Shown: positions 34,364 to 43,409 of the stretch, piece by piece
Position numbering within the stretch: the first letter of the stretch is position 1
Layout: each line of letters opens with the position of its first letter
DNA from: an uncultured Ruminiclostridium sp.
Lineage (GTDB): Bacteria; Bacillota; Clostridia; Oscillospirales; Ruminococcaceae
Assembly (NCBI GenBank): GCA_910588335.1
Contig: CAJUQV010000008.1
Location: forward strand, 33,040 to 97,039
Direction of reading: 5' to 3'
DNA length: 64,000 nucleotides
Made by a program: the position numbers and the translations under genes
Notes under the pieces: model-generated
What the model saw: the letters and a program-made list of their open reading frames with translations, nothing else
Database searches by the model: none
Told to the model about the DNA's origin: nothing

Positions 34364-35293
34364 TTATTCAAAAACGCCAGACGACAAATATCGCTCTCCC
34401 GTATCCGGCATCAAAACCACAATATTTTTCCCTGCGTTTTCCGGCCGCTTTGCCATCTTCACTGCGGCGCATACGGCGGCTCCCGACGAAATTCCCACCA
34501 ATATTCCCTCTTTTTTGCCAATAAATGTGCACATTTTATAAGCTTCCTCGTCGCCTACGGCTATCACCTCGTCATAAATATCAGTATCCAGAACCTTCGG
34601 CACAAACCCCGCGCCTATTCCCTGAAGCTTATGTGTTCCCGCCGTTCCTCCGGAAAGCACCGGAGAGTCCTTCGGCTCAACGGCGATTATTTTTATATCT
34701 GGGATTTTTTCTTTAAGATACCTGCCCGTTCCCGTAATAGTACCGCCCGTACCTACTCCCGCAACGAAAAAGTCCGCCTCTCCGTCGGTGTCCCGGTATA
34801 TTTCCGGTCCCGTGGTATCATAATGCGCTTTTGGATTGGCGGGGTTTACGAATTGCCCTGCTATAAAGGCATTAGGTATCTCCTTCGCCAATTCCTCCGC
34901 CTTGTCTATCGCGCCCTGCATTCCTTTTAAACCGTCGGACAGCACCAGCTCCGCCCCGTAGGCCTTCATTAACTGCCTGCGTTCCACCGACATGGTGTCG
35001 GGCATTACTATAATGATCCTGTATCCTCGCGCCGCGGCTACGGAAGCCAGTCCGATACCCGTATTTCCCGAAGTGGGCTCGATAATTACCGAATCGGCAT
35101 TTAGCTTTCCGCTCTTTTCCGCTTCCTCTATCATGGCTTTGGCAACTCTGTCCTTAGAGGAGCCGGCGGGATTGAAAAACTCGGCTTTCGCGATGAGACG
35201 CGCATTAAGGTTTAACTCTTTTTCAATATTGGTAAGCTCCAGAAGAGGGGTTTTTCCGATAAGCTGATCGGCGGAGGTGTATATTCCCGACAT
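34364..35293 (-). CDS. cysK: Cysteine synthase A (O-acetylserine sulfhydrylase)
   Basis: 309 residues from ATG 35293 (MSGIYTSADQLIGKTPLLEL), with AAAGGA upstream; the TTG six bases earlier is an alternative. PLP lysine in NPAGSSKDRVAKAM, PLP phosphate loop GVGTGGTITGTGRYL, substrate loop PTSGNTGIGLA. Makes L-cysteine from O-acetylserine and sulfide in the cytoplasm. A GNAT gene lies 22 bases upstream on the same strand, but no cysE is present. Confidence 0.96.
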   Translation of the reverse strand: MSGIYTSADQLIGKTPLLELTNIEKELNLNARLIAKAEFFNPAGSSKDRVAKAMIEEAEKSGKLNADSVIIEPTSGNTGIGLASVAAARGYRIIIVMPDTMSVERRQLMKAYGAELVLSDGLKGMQGAIDKAEELAKEIPNAFIAGQFVNPANPKAHYDTTGPEIYRDTDGEADFFVAGVGTGGTITGTGRYLKEKIPDIKIIAVEPKDSPVLSGGTAGTHKLQGIGAGFVPKVLDTDIYDEVIAVGDEEAYKMCTFIGKKEGILVGISSGAAVCAAVKMAKRPENAGKNIVVLMPDTGERYLSSGVFE

Positions 35294-35314
35294 AATCAAC
35301 GTTTCCTTTCCTTT

Positions 35315-35896
35315 TTATTTTGGCAGTAAACTTTCTTTATTGCATACATAGACAAAATGCGGCATATCAACGCCGCGGTAATGCTTAACAAAAACGCTGG
35401 TTTTTATCATTCCGTTTCTTTCCGCAACCCTTTGCGATGGGAGATTTGTATCCCTTATTATGGAGTATACGGTTTCAAACCCAAGAACATCAAAGGCGTA
35501 TTTTTTCCAGAATGCTGCGGCTTCCGTAGCGTAGCCCATGTGCCAAAAGCTTCTTTGAAACAAATATCCTATTTCGGGAACCTTTTTTCCGTTATAATCC
35601 TGTAAGGTAATTCCGCACTGTCCTATAACCGCTGAATCCCGAAATTGCTTCGCAGCTTCTGCGGATTGTTTAAGCTGAGCTTTAAGCGTGTTGTTTTCCT
35701 TAAGCATAACCGCGTACAGACCCAAACCGTTTTCGTTTTCGTAACGCCAAAGCTGCCTGTCTATCCAACCGTCGACTTCTTCATCGCTGAATTTGCCTTC
35801 ATAGGCGTACATTGCTTTTTCATCCTGCAATATTTTGCACAGGTCGCTTCGGTCATTCCTTGTTATTTTCCTGAAATACAGACGCTCGCTTTCCAC
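35315..35896 (-). CDS. RimJ/RimL-type N-acetyltransferase
   Basis: 193 residues beginning MESERLYFRKITRNDRSDL, the typical start of this GNAT group. EIGYLFQRSFWHMGYATEAA forms the acetyl-CoA loop and RDTNLPSQRVAERNGM the C-terminal motif. Substrate unknown; despite its place beside cysK it does not look like a serine acetyltransferase, which has a hexapeptide-repeat fold. Confidence 0.87.
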   Translation of the reverse strand: MESERLYFRKITRNDRSDLCKILQDEKAMYAYEGKFSDEEVDGWIDRQLWRYENENGLGLYAVMLKENNTLKAQLKQSAEAAKQFRDSAVIGQCGITLQDYNGKKVPEIGYLFQRSFWHMGYATEAAAFWKKYAFDVLGFETVYSIIRDTNLPSQRVAERNGMIKTSVFVKHYRGVDMPHFVYVCNKESLLPK

Positions 35897-35907
35897 GATT
35901 TTCTCCT

Positions 35908-36123
35908 TTAGCTCAAGTCCAGTTTTTTCATAAGCTCCAGTATCTCTTTGCGCCGCTTTTCCGTTGCTTCCGCATCTACAATATATGCGCCGTTTTCAAA
36001 GGATAATATGTCGCCCTCTCTTGCCGCTTTGTCAACAAGGGTTTTGTCGATGTTTGTTACGGAGTCGGTTTCACTGTCCTCCACCACCGCAAAATTACCC
36101 TCAAACCTGTCGATTATAAGCAT
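35908..36123 (-). CDS. DUF3006 family small protein
   Basis: 71 residues: LIIDRFEGNFAVVEDS at the start, VDKAAREGDILSFENGAYIVD in the middle, and a charged helix (TEKRRKEILELMKKL) at the end. Members of this family are regularly found beside ComEC/Rec2-like metallo-beta-lactamase proteins, exactly as here (gap of 15 bases). Function unknown. RBS AGGAG. Confidence 0.85.
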   Translation of the reverse strand: MLIIDRFEGNFAVVEDSETDSVTNIDKTLVDKAAREGDILSFENGAYIVDAEATEKRRKEILELMKKLDLS

Positions 36124-36138
36124 TCCTACTACTCCTAT

Positions 36139-37152
36139 TTATTCTTTCTCCGAGGTTATTTCAAGGTCGTTTCCGTTGCTTACAAACACAATGCTCCCAA
36201 AAATATCGGTTCGGTAAACAACAATATCGGCTTTTTCCAACCGCTTAAGCGTTTCCTTGTGAGGGTGACCGTAATCGTTGCCTTCCCCGACCTCAATTAC
36301 GGCATAGGTCGGATCAACGGCTTTCAAGAATTCCTTGCGCGTTGAAGTAGAACTTCCGTGATGAGCCACCTTAAGGACGTCGGCAGACACGTTTGCGCCC
36401 GAATCCAGAATATCGCTTTCGGCTTCCTTTTCCGTATCACCCGTAAACAGAAATGAGTTTTCACCATGACAAAATCTTACGGTTACCGAATAATTGTTCA
36501 GGTCGTCATAATCTTCCACCGGAGACAAAAGCGTAAATTCCCCATCATCGAGAGGATATGAAGTCCCCGCCTTGGCGTATTCCACTTTTGTGCCGTTTTC
36601 GCTTATGGATTCAAGCAGGCGTTTAAACGCGTTTGAGGTAGGCGTAAGTTCTTTCTTTACCTTGGGCATTATAACCATACCTATATCAAAATTATCCAGA
36701 ATATAGCTCATACCGCCCATATGATCCGAATGCGGGTGTGATACCACCACATAGTCCAGCCGTTTTATACCCAGCTTTTCTATATAGCCTATCACTTCCC
36801 GATAATAGTCCCTTTCGCCGCAGTCTATCAGCACGGTTTTGTTCTTTGTCCTTATAAGCTCGCAGTCTCCTTGCCCCACATCGATAAAATGCACCTCCGC
36901 CGTTCCTTCTGCGGCGGAAACAACTCCGCTTCCCAGCCCGGCGCCCTCGTACAGGTCTTTTAAGGTAGGAACTCCCTCTATGCCGAAAAATTTTTCGTTA
37001 AGGAAAAAGAACAGGGCGATTAAAAGTATAATTACGCCTACGGCCGCCAAAATTGATCTTCCGGAGGAGCTTTTTCCCGCAAAGGCCGCCGCCTGTTTTA
37101 TCGCTTTGTAATTGTTTTTTCCGCGCCCCCGCGGATTAAGGTTGTTTTTCAT
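36139..37152 (-). CDS. ComEC/Rec2-like metallo-beta-lactamase fold hydrolase, membrane-anchored
   Basis: 337 residues from ATG 37152 with AGAGGA upstream. A basic N-terminus and one membrane segment (about residues 35-57) precede an extracellular hydrolase: VHFIDVGQGDCELI, metal site SHPHSDHMGG, FTGDTEKEAE, VAHHGSSTSTRKEFL, and YGHPHKETL. It corresponds to the C-terminal domain of ComEC, thought to degrade the non-transported DNA strand, but lacks the competence channel. Whether it is a nuclease or phosphodiesterase is open. Follows ftsK by 4 bases. Confidence 0.88.
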   Translation of the reverse strand: MKNNLNPRGRGKNNYKAIKQAAAFAGKSSSGRSILAAVGVIILLIALFFFLNEKFFGIEGVPTLKDLYEGAGLGSGVVSAAEGTAEVHFIDVGQGDCELIRTKNKTVLIDCGERDYYREVIGYIEKLGIKRLDYVVVSHPHSDHMGGMSYILDNFDIGMVIMPKVKKELTPTSNAFKRLLESISENGTKVEYAKAGTSYPLDDGEFTLLSPVEDYDDLNNYSVTVRFCHGENSFLFTGDTEKEAESDILDSGANVSADVLKVAHHGSSTSTRKEFLKAVDPTYAVIEVGEGNDYGHPHKETLKRLEKADIVVYRTDIFGSIVFVSNGNDLEITSEKE

Positions 37153-37156
37153 TATG

Positions 37157-39895
37157 TCAGTCCTCTTTATTAAGCTTTCTTTCGTACCACGATTCCTTTG
37201 ACATAAGGAGCTGGCGGGGCTTGTTCCCTTCGGGAGCACCGACGATTCCCATCTGTTCCATCATATCTATCAGTCTTGCAGCTCTTCCGTACCCTACGTT
37301 AAGTCTTCTCTGAAGCGCCGAGGTGCTAGCTCCGCCGTTGGCAAATACCACGTCTATGGCTTCGTCCAGCTTATCGTCCGATACGTCAAGGTCGCCGTTG
37401 AAGCCGCCGTCCTTGTCCTTATCGCCGCCGACCTTTTCCGCCTGACGGTCGATTTCATTCATTACGTTTTCATCGTATTCGAGGGCAAACTTGTTCTTTA
37501 TAAACTCGGTGACTCTCTCCACCTCGTCGTCTGATACCCAGCAGCCTTGAACGCGGGTAGGCATGGGCATTGTTACCGATTTGTACAGCATATCGCCCTT
37601 GCCTAAAAGCTTTTCGGCGCCGGCGGTGTCGATTATGGTACGGCTGTCCACCTGAGAGGCCACCTTAAGGGCTATTCGGGAAGGGATATTCGACTTTATA
37701 AGGCCGGTTATAACGTCTACGGAGGGTCTCTGAGTGGCTACGACAAGGTGCATTCCCGCCGCTCTTGCTTTCTGGGCAAGGCGGCAGATGCTGGCTTCCA
37801 CGTCGTTTTTGGCGCACATCATAAGGTCGGCCAGCTCGTCTATAAATATAACCACCTGCGGCATAGGCTCCAGATCCTCTCTGGAAGCGGCAAGTTTATT
37901 GTACGCCTTTATGTCCCTTACGTTGTTTTCACTTAAGGTGTTGTAGCGCTTGTCCATTTCGGTACAGGCCCATGCCAAAGCGCCCGCCGCCTTTTTGGGG
38001 TCGGTCACCACGGGCAGCAGAAGGTGTCCTATGCCGTTATAAATCATAAACTCCACCGCTTTCGGGTCAATCATTACCAAACGCACTTCATCTGGAGTGG
38101 AACGAAAAAGTATGCTCATTATAATGGAGTTTACGCAGACGGATTTTCCCGCTCCGGTGGTGCCCGCTATAAGGATATGGGGCATATCGGCGATGTTGCA
38201 GATAACCACGTCTCCGGAAATGTTTTTTCCGAGAGCTGCGCCCAGCCTGCTGTCACATTTGTGGAAAGTGTCGCTGTCTATCATCTCGCGGATATAGACG
38301 GTGTCCTTTTCCTTGTTGGGCACCTCGATTCCCACCGCCGCTTTGTTGGGAATCGGAGCCTCTATTCTTATTCCCGCGGTGGCGAGATTAAGAGATATAT
38401 CGTCCACTAACCCCGTTATCTTTGAGATTTTAACTCCCGTGGCGGGCTGAAGCTCATATCTGGTGACGGAGGGTCCCCTTACCGCCTGTAAAAAGTTGGT
38501 GGAAACGCCAAAGCTTTTCAGGGCGTTAACAAGAGTCGTGGCGTTGTGTTCTATTTCCGCGTTGATGTTTTCGTCGGTGGCGGAGCGTTTAGGTTCGTTC
38601 AAAATCGTTGCGGGAGGAAGGATATACTCCTCGGCGCTTATCTGCTCCGAAGCTTGCTCTCCCTTTTCAGTTTCCAGCACAATGCCGTTTCTCCTGTTTT
38701 TTTCCTCGATTTCCCTGTTGTAATCGATTATAGCCTGTTCTATTTCGCTTACCTCGTTTTTGGGAGCAGGTGACGGGGAATCGGAGACTTTTTGTTGCGC
38801 CGAAGCGTCGGATTCCATGCTTTCCGCGTTTTCAACCTGCTTGGTATCGGTGAGAACTGCTTCTTCCTCCGCTTTTTCCGTTAATTCGGTATTTTCCGTC
38901 TCGGAAACGATATTTTCGGTTTCCTCTTTGTTTGTTTCCGCGTTTTTCGCATAATCCTCCTCGGTAAGCCGAGGGGGAACCACGGCTGATTTCGCGCCTA
39001 TTTTTATAAGATACTCGTCTGATTCCTGCTTCTGTTCGTTGACAATTGCCTTTGTTTTACTGTCGTTTTCGGGTGCGGAAGGCGTTTCCTCGCCGCGTAT
39101 GCTTTTGGACATAGCGTCAAAGCTTCTGAATTTCTCGGCAAGCCTTTCGGATTCGGAAGCCGCTGCCAAAGCCTCCATTTCTTTTCTTTCGGCTTCCTTA
39201 AGCTCTCTTTCCTCTCTTACATAGCGGCTTTCCTCTTCATATTCCTCTCTTTTCCGCTTGGCGTAAGAACCTAAGGACATAAAGGGCTTGGCGATAAGAC
39301 CGAGAAAATCCATCAGGCTTATGTCGGCAATCAGCATTACTATTACAAAGAATATAAGAAGAATAACAATAGTGGCTCCTACCCGTCCCAGCAAAAGGAG
39401 CGGATACGAAACTATCAGCGACAGCACGCCGCCGCCCGACAGATGAGTTCCGCTAATATAAACCTCGGATATGACGGAACCTAAGCCTTCCGATTCGGAA
39501 GAGCCGACCTGCCCCACAAAAATTATCTGAATCGCCCCGCAAAGCAGCAGTATAAAGAGAATAATCTTTATGAGCATTGCGGTAATGGTGGATTTACTCT
39601 TATCGAGGCTTATCATCACCGCAAAATAGATAAAAACTGGGCCTACTAAAAATACCGCCGCACCGAAAATTCCGCAGAAAAATCCGTGTATGTAATCCCA
39701 CATATTCGGCTGCTCCGCCTTAACGTTTCCGAACAGGGCGAAGCAGGTCAGCATAATTCCCACCGCAAAAAGCACCACAGACCATATGTTTCTGCGGCGC
39801 TTATTTCTTGCCAAAGCCTCGGCTTTTTTTGCCCCCGAAGCGGAAGCTGTCTTGGAAGCCGCTGTCTTTGAAGCTTTTTTTTGAGTCGCTGCCAT
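37157..39895 (-). CDS. ftsK: DNA translocase FtsK/SpoIIIE
   Basis: 912 residues. Four hydrophobic segments in residues 30-190 place it in the septum; a long acidic Glu/Ser/Thr-rich linker follows (about 190-430). The motor domain has Walker A AGTTGAGKSVCVN (about residue 580), Walker B VVIFIDELADLM, and RPSVDVITGLIKSNIPSRIA. A gamma winged helix (TSALQRRLNVGYGRAARLID) closes it. Pumps the chromosome through the closing septum, and in spore formers into the forespore. Close to tepA and ylzJ, as spoIIIE is in Bacillus, with uppP placed between. Confidence 0.95.
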   Translation of the reverse strand: MAATQKKASKTAASKTASASGAKKAEALARNKRRRNIWSVVLFAVGIMLTCFALFGNVKAEQPNMWDYIHGFFCGIFGAAVFLVGPVFIYFAVMISLDKSKSTITAMLIKIILFILLLCGAIQIIFVGQVGSSESEGLGSVISEVYISGTHLSGGGVLSLIVSYPLLLLGRVGATIVILLIFFVIVMLIADISLMDFLGLIAKPFMSLGSYAKRKREEYEEESRYVREERELKEAERKEMEALAAASESERLAEKFRSFDAMSKSIRGEETPSAPENDSKTKAIVNEQKQESDEYLIKIGAKSAVVPPRLTEEDYAKNAETNKEETENIVSETENTELTEKAEEEAVLTDTKQVENAESMESDASAQQKVSDSPSPAPKNEVSEIEQAIIDYNREIEEKNRRNGIVLETEKGEQASEQISAEEYILPPATILNEPKRSATDENINAEIEHNATTLVNALKSFGVSTNFLQAVRGPSVTRYELQPATGVKISKITGLVDDISLNLATAGIRIEAPIPNKAAVGIEVPNKEKDTVYIREMIDSDTFHKCDSRLGAALGKNISGDVVICNIADMPHILIAGTTGAGKSVCVNSIIMSILFRSTPDEVRLVMIDPKAVEFMIYNGIGHLLLPVVTDPKKAAGALAWACTEMDKRYNTLSENNVRDIKAYNKLAASREDLEPMPQVVIFIDELADLMMCAKNDVEASICRLAQKARAAGMHLVVATQRPSVDVITGLIKSNIPSRIALKVASQVDSRTIIDTAGAEKLLGKGDMLYKSVTMPMPTRVQGCWVSDDEVERVTEFIKNKFALEYDENVMNEIDRQAEKVGGDKDKDGGFNGDLDVSDDKLDEAIDVVFANGGASTSALQRRLNVGYGRAARLIDMMEQMGIVGAPEGNKPRQLLMSKESWYERKLNKED

Positions 39896-39991
39896 TTATA
39901 CCTCCGTTTTTTACAATTCCTTTTTTATGCAAATTAAAAAATGTTTACATAACGTATAAATAAATTTGATTTATACAAGCCGTCAACAAGA

Positions 39992-40852
39992 TTACTGCAA
40001 TCTTATGGGATTTCCCGTAACGGTTTCGTAAATTCCCGCTCCCGCACAGGCCAAGCCCAACAGCAAAAGATATATGCCAAAATATTTAAATTTGTCTTTT
40101 TTGGTGACAAGTCTTACAAGCTTTATGGAAAGAATACCCACAACGGCCGACACAATGAAGCCTATCGCTAAAATGGGGTAATCCAATTCAACCCCCGAAT
40201 CAAAGGCGTCCTTTAACTCCAGCACGCTTCCGCCGAGAATGGCGGGAATACCCAAAATAAAGGAAAACTTCACGGCTGTTTCCCTGGAAAGCCCGCAGAA
40301 GAGCCCCGCCGTTATTGTTGAACCCGAACGGGAAACGCCGGGAAACAGAGCGACGCATTGAAACAGTCCCACGGTCAGCGCGTCCCGAAGCTTCATGTCT
40401 TTCCCCGTTTTAAGTCCTTTCACACAAGCGTCGGACATGAACAAAAGCAATGCGGTGAACAAAAAGGCGCAGCCCTCAAAAATTATATCGCCGTCCCCCT
40501 CCATGCAGGTAAAGAAGTCCTTTACAAGATAGGCGGGGACAAGCAGGAGAGTGGCTATTATTACCATAAACATCATGCGCCTGTTGTCGTTCATATCCTT
40601 CCACGAGAATTTACCCGTAAAAATATCGCCTATTGTGAGAAAAAACTCTTTTACCATACCGAAAATATCCCGCCAGAAAGCGGTGAACACTGCAACCAGC
40701 GTTCCCAGATGCAGCACTATTGATATAATAAGTGTTGATTCCTCAATTCCGAGAAAATGCTGCGCTACCGATAGGTGTCCGGAGCTGGATATGGGCAGGA
40801 ACTCGGTAAGTCCCTGAATTATGCCTTGAATTACAATCTTTATGTATTCCAT
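39992..40852 (-). CDS. uppP: Undecaprenyl-diphosphatase UppP/BacA
   Basis: 286 residues from ATG 40852 with GGAGAACGT upstream. Integral membrane enzyme that recycles undecaprenyl diphosphate to the monophosphate carrier of cell-wall synthesis; overproduction gives bacitracin resistance. Key motifs: QGLTEFLPISSSGHL (residues 13-27) and PGVSRSGSTITAGL, which hold the catalytic glutamate, serine and arginine. About eight hydrophobic segments are visible. Confidence 0.96.
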   Translation of the reverse strand: MEYIKIVIQGIIQGLTEFLPISSSGHLSVAQHFLGIEESTLIISIVLHLGTLVAVFTAFWRDIFGMVKEFFLTIGDIFTGKFSWKDMNDNRRMMFMVIIATLLLVPAYLVKDFFTCMEGDGDIIFEGCAFLFTALLLFMSDACVKGLKTGKDMKLRDALTVGLFQCVALFPGVSRSGSTITAGLFCGLSRETAVKFSFILGIPAILGGSVLELKDAFDSGVELDYPILAIGFIVSAVVGILSIKLVRLVTKKDKFKYFGIYLLLLGLACAGAGIYETVTGNPIRLQ

Positions 40853-40922
40853 ACGTTCTCCTGTCAATAATGGTGTATGTATGCCGACCACTTGGATCGG
40901 CAGGTTTCTGCGTTACTGCTAT

Positions 40923-40971
40923 ACCAATCTTTAATCATACATATTGCATACCTTGACCAAAGATTATATTA
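40923..40971 (-). repeat. Family C hairpin unit, diverged copy
   Basis: CCAATCTTTAATCATACATATT and CATACCTTGACCAAAGATTA resemble the first hairpin of the copy at 32218 (reverse orientation), with a small internal deletion. It runs into the stop codon of the ylzJ-like gene at 40969. Confidence 0.65.
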
Positions 40972-41175
40972 ATTATAGTTGTCGGAGTGTTGCGGCTTGT
41001 TTTTCAAAACCTCGGAACGCAGGTAGTCTCTTGGATTTGTTGAAAAAAAGTTTTTATTCTGAGGCAAGCCGTTTAAATTCAACGGAGAGTAAATACCAAC
41101 AAAGTTTTGACTTTGAGCATACTCTTCGCCGCCCGCGAAAAACACGTCATAGTCGCTTATAATCGAATGAAACAT
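40969..41175 (-). CDS. ylzJ: YlzJ-like small protein
   Basis: 68 residues, MFHSIISDYDVFFAGGEEYA at the start. The call rests on context and length as much as sequence: in Bacillus and many Clostridia the small ylzJ gene lies directly after tepA and before spoIIIE/ftsK, the same order as here. AAGGGGGG lies five bases before the ATG, a very strong ribosome-binding site, and the start is 11 bases from the tepA stop. Function unknown. Confidence 0.65.
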   Translation of the reverse strand: MFHSIISDYDVFFAGGEEYAQSQNFVGIYSPLNLNGLPQNKNFFSTNPRDYLRSEVLKNKPQHSDNYN

Positions 41176-41186
41176 TTTAGCCCCCC

Positions 41187-42113
41187 TTAGCTGTCCGATA
41201 GCTCGAATTTTCCGTTTTCATACACAATATCGCCGCTGCATATCATATTCAGCAAGGAAACGGCGCGCTGATCGTCTATTTCGTCGGGAATTACGCGCTT
41301 TGGCGCTTTTGACTTCTGAGGCTGTTTCTTCGCGTTTTTCTTTTTGGAGGAGGGCTTTTTTTCGTAATCTTCGTTTTCGATCATATCATATAGACACTGT
41401 ATCGCGTCGGAAAGACCTCCGAGACTGTCTATAAGACCCTCCTTGACCGCCGTGTCGCCGTCCACCACGGAACCAACGTCCATAACCAGCTCGTCTTTTT
41501 TCATCATCAGTTCCTTAAAGCGGGAGGCTGAAATACCGCTGTTCTTGGTGACAAAGTTAATAATGCGCTCCTGCATTCTGTCAAAATACGACAGGGTCTG
41601 AGGTATGCCCAAGAGCAGTCCGTTCATTCTTACGGGGTGTATGGTCATTGTGGCTGAAGGTACGATAAAGCTTCGCCTTGCGCTTACGGCGAGAGGTACG
41701 CCTATGGAGTGTCCGCCACCCACCACAATTGACACGGTGGGTTTTCTCATTCCCGCTATAAGCTCGGAAATGGCAAGTCCCGCCTCAACGTCGCCGCCCA
41801 CGGTGTTTAAAATTATCAGAAGGCCTTCTATGTCGGGATCCTGTTCAATCGCCACAAGAGCGGGAATTATATGCTCGTACTTTGTGGTTTTGTTCTGGGG
41901 CGGAAGGATATAGTGCCCCTCTATCTGTCCTATAACCGTAAGGCAGTGTATGGCGTGCTTTGCGTTGGTGGCGACTATTCCAGTGTCGATTATCTGCTGA
42001 TTCCGTGTTTCGGGGGAGGTTTCGTCGTTTTGCGTCTCTTCCGTTTCTTCGCTGTTCTTAACGGGCGCGTTGGGCTTTGTGTATTCGCTGTGTTTATTTT
42101 TTTTGTTTCCCAT
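41187..42113 (-). CDS. tepA: TepA-type ClpP-fold serine protease
   Basis: 308 residues from ATG 42113; an upstream TTG at 42131 is less likely. Acidic, charged N-terminus (residues 1-40), then the ClpP/crotonase fold: GLLIILNTVGGDVEAGLAIS, nucleophile region VVGGGHSIGVPLAVSA with the serine after His, and MTIHPVR. Lysine-rich tail (about 255-280). Described in Bacillus as translocation-enhancing protein TepA, involved in secretion and spore-protein turnover. First gene of tepA-ylzJ. Confidence 0.87.
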   Translation of the reverse strand: MGNKKNKHSEYTKPNAPVKNSEETEETQNDETSPETRNQQIIDTGIVATNAKHAIHCLTVIGQIEGHYILPPQNKTTKYEHIIPALVAIEQDPDIEGLLIILNTVGGDVEAGLAISELIAGMRKPTVSIVVGGGHSIGVPLAVSARRSFIVPSATMTIHPVRMNGLLLGIPQTLSYFDRMQERIINFVTKNSGISASRFKELMMKKDELVMDVGSVVDGDTAVKEGLIDSLGGLSDAIQCLYDMIENEDYEKKPSSKKKNAKKQPQKSKAPKRVIPDEIDDQRAVSLLNMICSGDIVYENGKFELSDS

Positions 42114-42430
42114 ATAATTAAAACCTTTCAAATATTAAAATATTTTTTACGATAAACCGGGTGCTTCAAGGATAAATTTCCGCATACCGCGATATCTTTA
42201 AAAATATTTTTTCTGAAAAAGATAAAATTATACGGATATAAACCATAAAAACGCAGGAGTACTCATTTATTAAAATATTAAAAAAGAGACATATCCGACG
42301 TTTTTATGCGACAAGCCTTATTTGATATATAATGTCATATTCTTTAATATTATACCAAAATCTCGGAAAAAAGTAAACAGCTTTTTCATAATCTTTTCAA
42401 AAAATAATCGGACAAATTGTTTCCGCACTC

Positions 42431-42459
42431 TTGACAATCCTTCCCAACTCTGCTATAAT
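42431..42459 (+). promoter_or_regulatory. Consensus sigma-A promoter of rpsF-ssb-rpsR
   Basis: -35 TTGACA, 17-base spacer, -10 TATAAT; both boxes perfect. Confidence 0.92.
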
Positions 42460-42530
42460 ATTAAAGCTTGATGCGGAAAATAATTTACGTATTGATTAAG
42501 CATTTTACTGTCCGCGTCAAAAATATCCTT

Positions 42531-42556
42531 GCTCGCACCGCTTATAAGGCGCGGGC
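42531..42556 (+). promoter_or_regulatory. Candidate S6:S18 autoregulatory leader hairpin
   Basis: GCTCG (42531-42535) pairs with CGGGC, and CGC with GCG around a TTATAAG loop, leaving a CAC(CG) bulge on the 5' side. The known S6:S18 leader motif is a hairpin with an unpaired CCG that mimics the 16S site. It lies 12 bases before AAAGGAGG and rpsF. Confidence 0.5.
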
Positions 42557-42583
42557 CATAAGTCTAAAAGGAGGTATTTATCT

Positions 42584-42877
42584 ATGGCAAAACTCGGCGA
42601 AAAGTACGAGGCAATGGTTGTTTTCTCCGTTAAAAACGGTGAGGAACAGATTCAGAACCTTGTTGCAAAGTTCACCGACCTTATCAAGGCGAACGGTGAG
42701 CTTGTCAACACGGACGACTGGGGAAAAAGAAAGCTTGCTTACCCCATTAACTACGAGACAGACGGCTACTACGTGGTTTACACATTTACCGGCAAGACCG
42801 ATTTCCCCGCGGAGTTTGAGCGTATCGTAAGCATTACGGACGGCGTTCTTCGCTCTATGGTAGTGATCGCTAAGTAA
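42584..42877 (+). CDS. rpsF: 30S ribosomal protein S6
   Basis: 97 residues. KYEAMVVFSVKNGEEQIQNL at the start and DDWGKRKLAYPINYETDGYYV in the middle are standard S6; it forms a pair with S18 on the 16S central domain. RBS AAAGGAGG. First gene of the rpsF-ssb-rpsR operon. Confidence 0.97.
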   Translation: MAKLGEKYEAMVVFSVKNGEEQIQNLVAKFTDLIKANGELVNTDDWGKRKLAYPINYETDGYYVVYTFTGKTDFPAEFERIVSITDGVLRSMVVIAK

Positions 42878-42898
42878 GAAAAACAGGAGGATTGTTGG

Positions 42899-43366
42899 AT
42901 GTATAACAAGGCTGTTTTAATGGGTCGCATCTGCAATGATTTGGAATTAAAAACCATTCCAAACGGCGCGTCTGTTTTATCCTTCCGTCTGGCCGTTGAC
43001 CGCGCTTACCAGATCAAGGGCGAGGAAAGAAAGGCCGATTTTTTTAACATTGTGGCTTGGAGAAGTACGGCCGAATTTATTTCCCGCTATTTTGCAAAGG
43101 GAAGAATGATCCTTGTGGAGGGCGAGCTTCAGACACGTCAGTATGTGGATAAAAACGGCTCCACCCAGAATGTGGTTGAGCTTGTGGTAAACAATGCGCA
43201 TTTCACCGGTGAAAAGGCTGTAAATTCCAATTCCAACTCTTACGGCGGATATAATCCCCCGCCCCCCGCTCAGAACAGCGGCGCATCAATGGGCGCTCCC
43301 GCCGTTTCTTCGGGAAGCACGAACGATTTTGTGGAAACAGGTTCGGACGACGACTACCCGTTCTGA
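42899..43366 (+). CDS. ssb: Single-stranded DNA-binding protein
   Basis: 155 residues. OB-fold in residues 1-105 (MYNKAVLMGRICNDLELK, FNIVAWRSTAEFISRYFAKG, VEGELQTRQYVDKNGS), a Gly/Asn/Pro-rich flexible linker, and an acidic tip ending DDDYPF that recruits replication and repair proteins. Coats single-stranded DNA as a tetramer. Usual position between rpsF and rpsR. Confidence 0.97.
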   Translation: MYNKAVLMGRICNDLELKTIPNGASVLSFRLAVDRAYQIKGEERKADFFNIVAWRSTAEFISRYFAKGRMILVEGELQTRQYVDKNGSTQNVVELVVNNAHFTGEKAVNSNSNSYGGYNPPPPAQNSGASMGAPAVSSGSTNDFVETGSDDDYPF

Positions 43367-43409
43367 TCCAAATTCTGAATATTCTGAATTTTAACAGGAG
43401 GAAATAACA

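Larger units (their letters stand above)
42114..42583. other. Divergent intergenic region tepA / rpsF
   Basis: 470 bases. Left two thirds are AT-rich with no clear signal; the right part holds the rpsF promoter (42431-42459) and the leader with a candidate S6:S18 binding hairpin (42531-42556). Confidence 0.6.
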
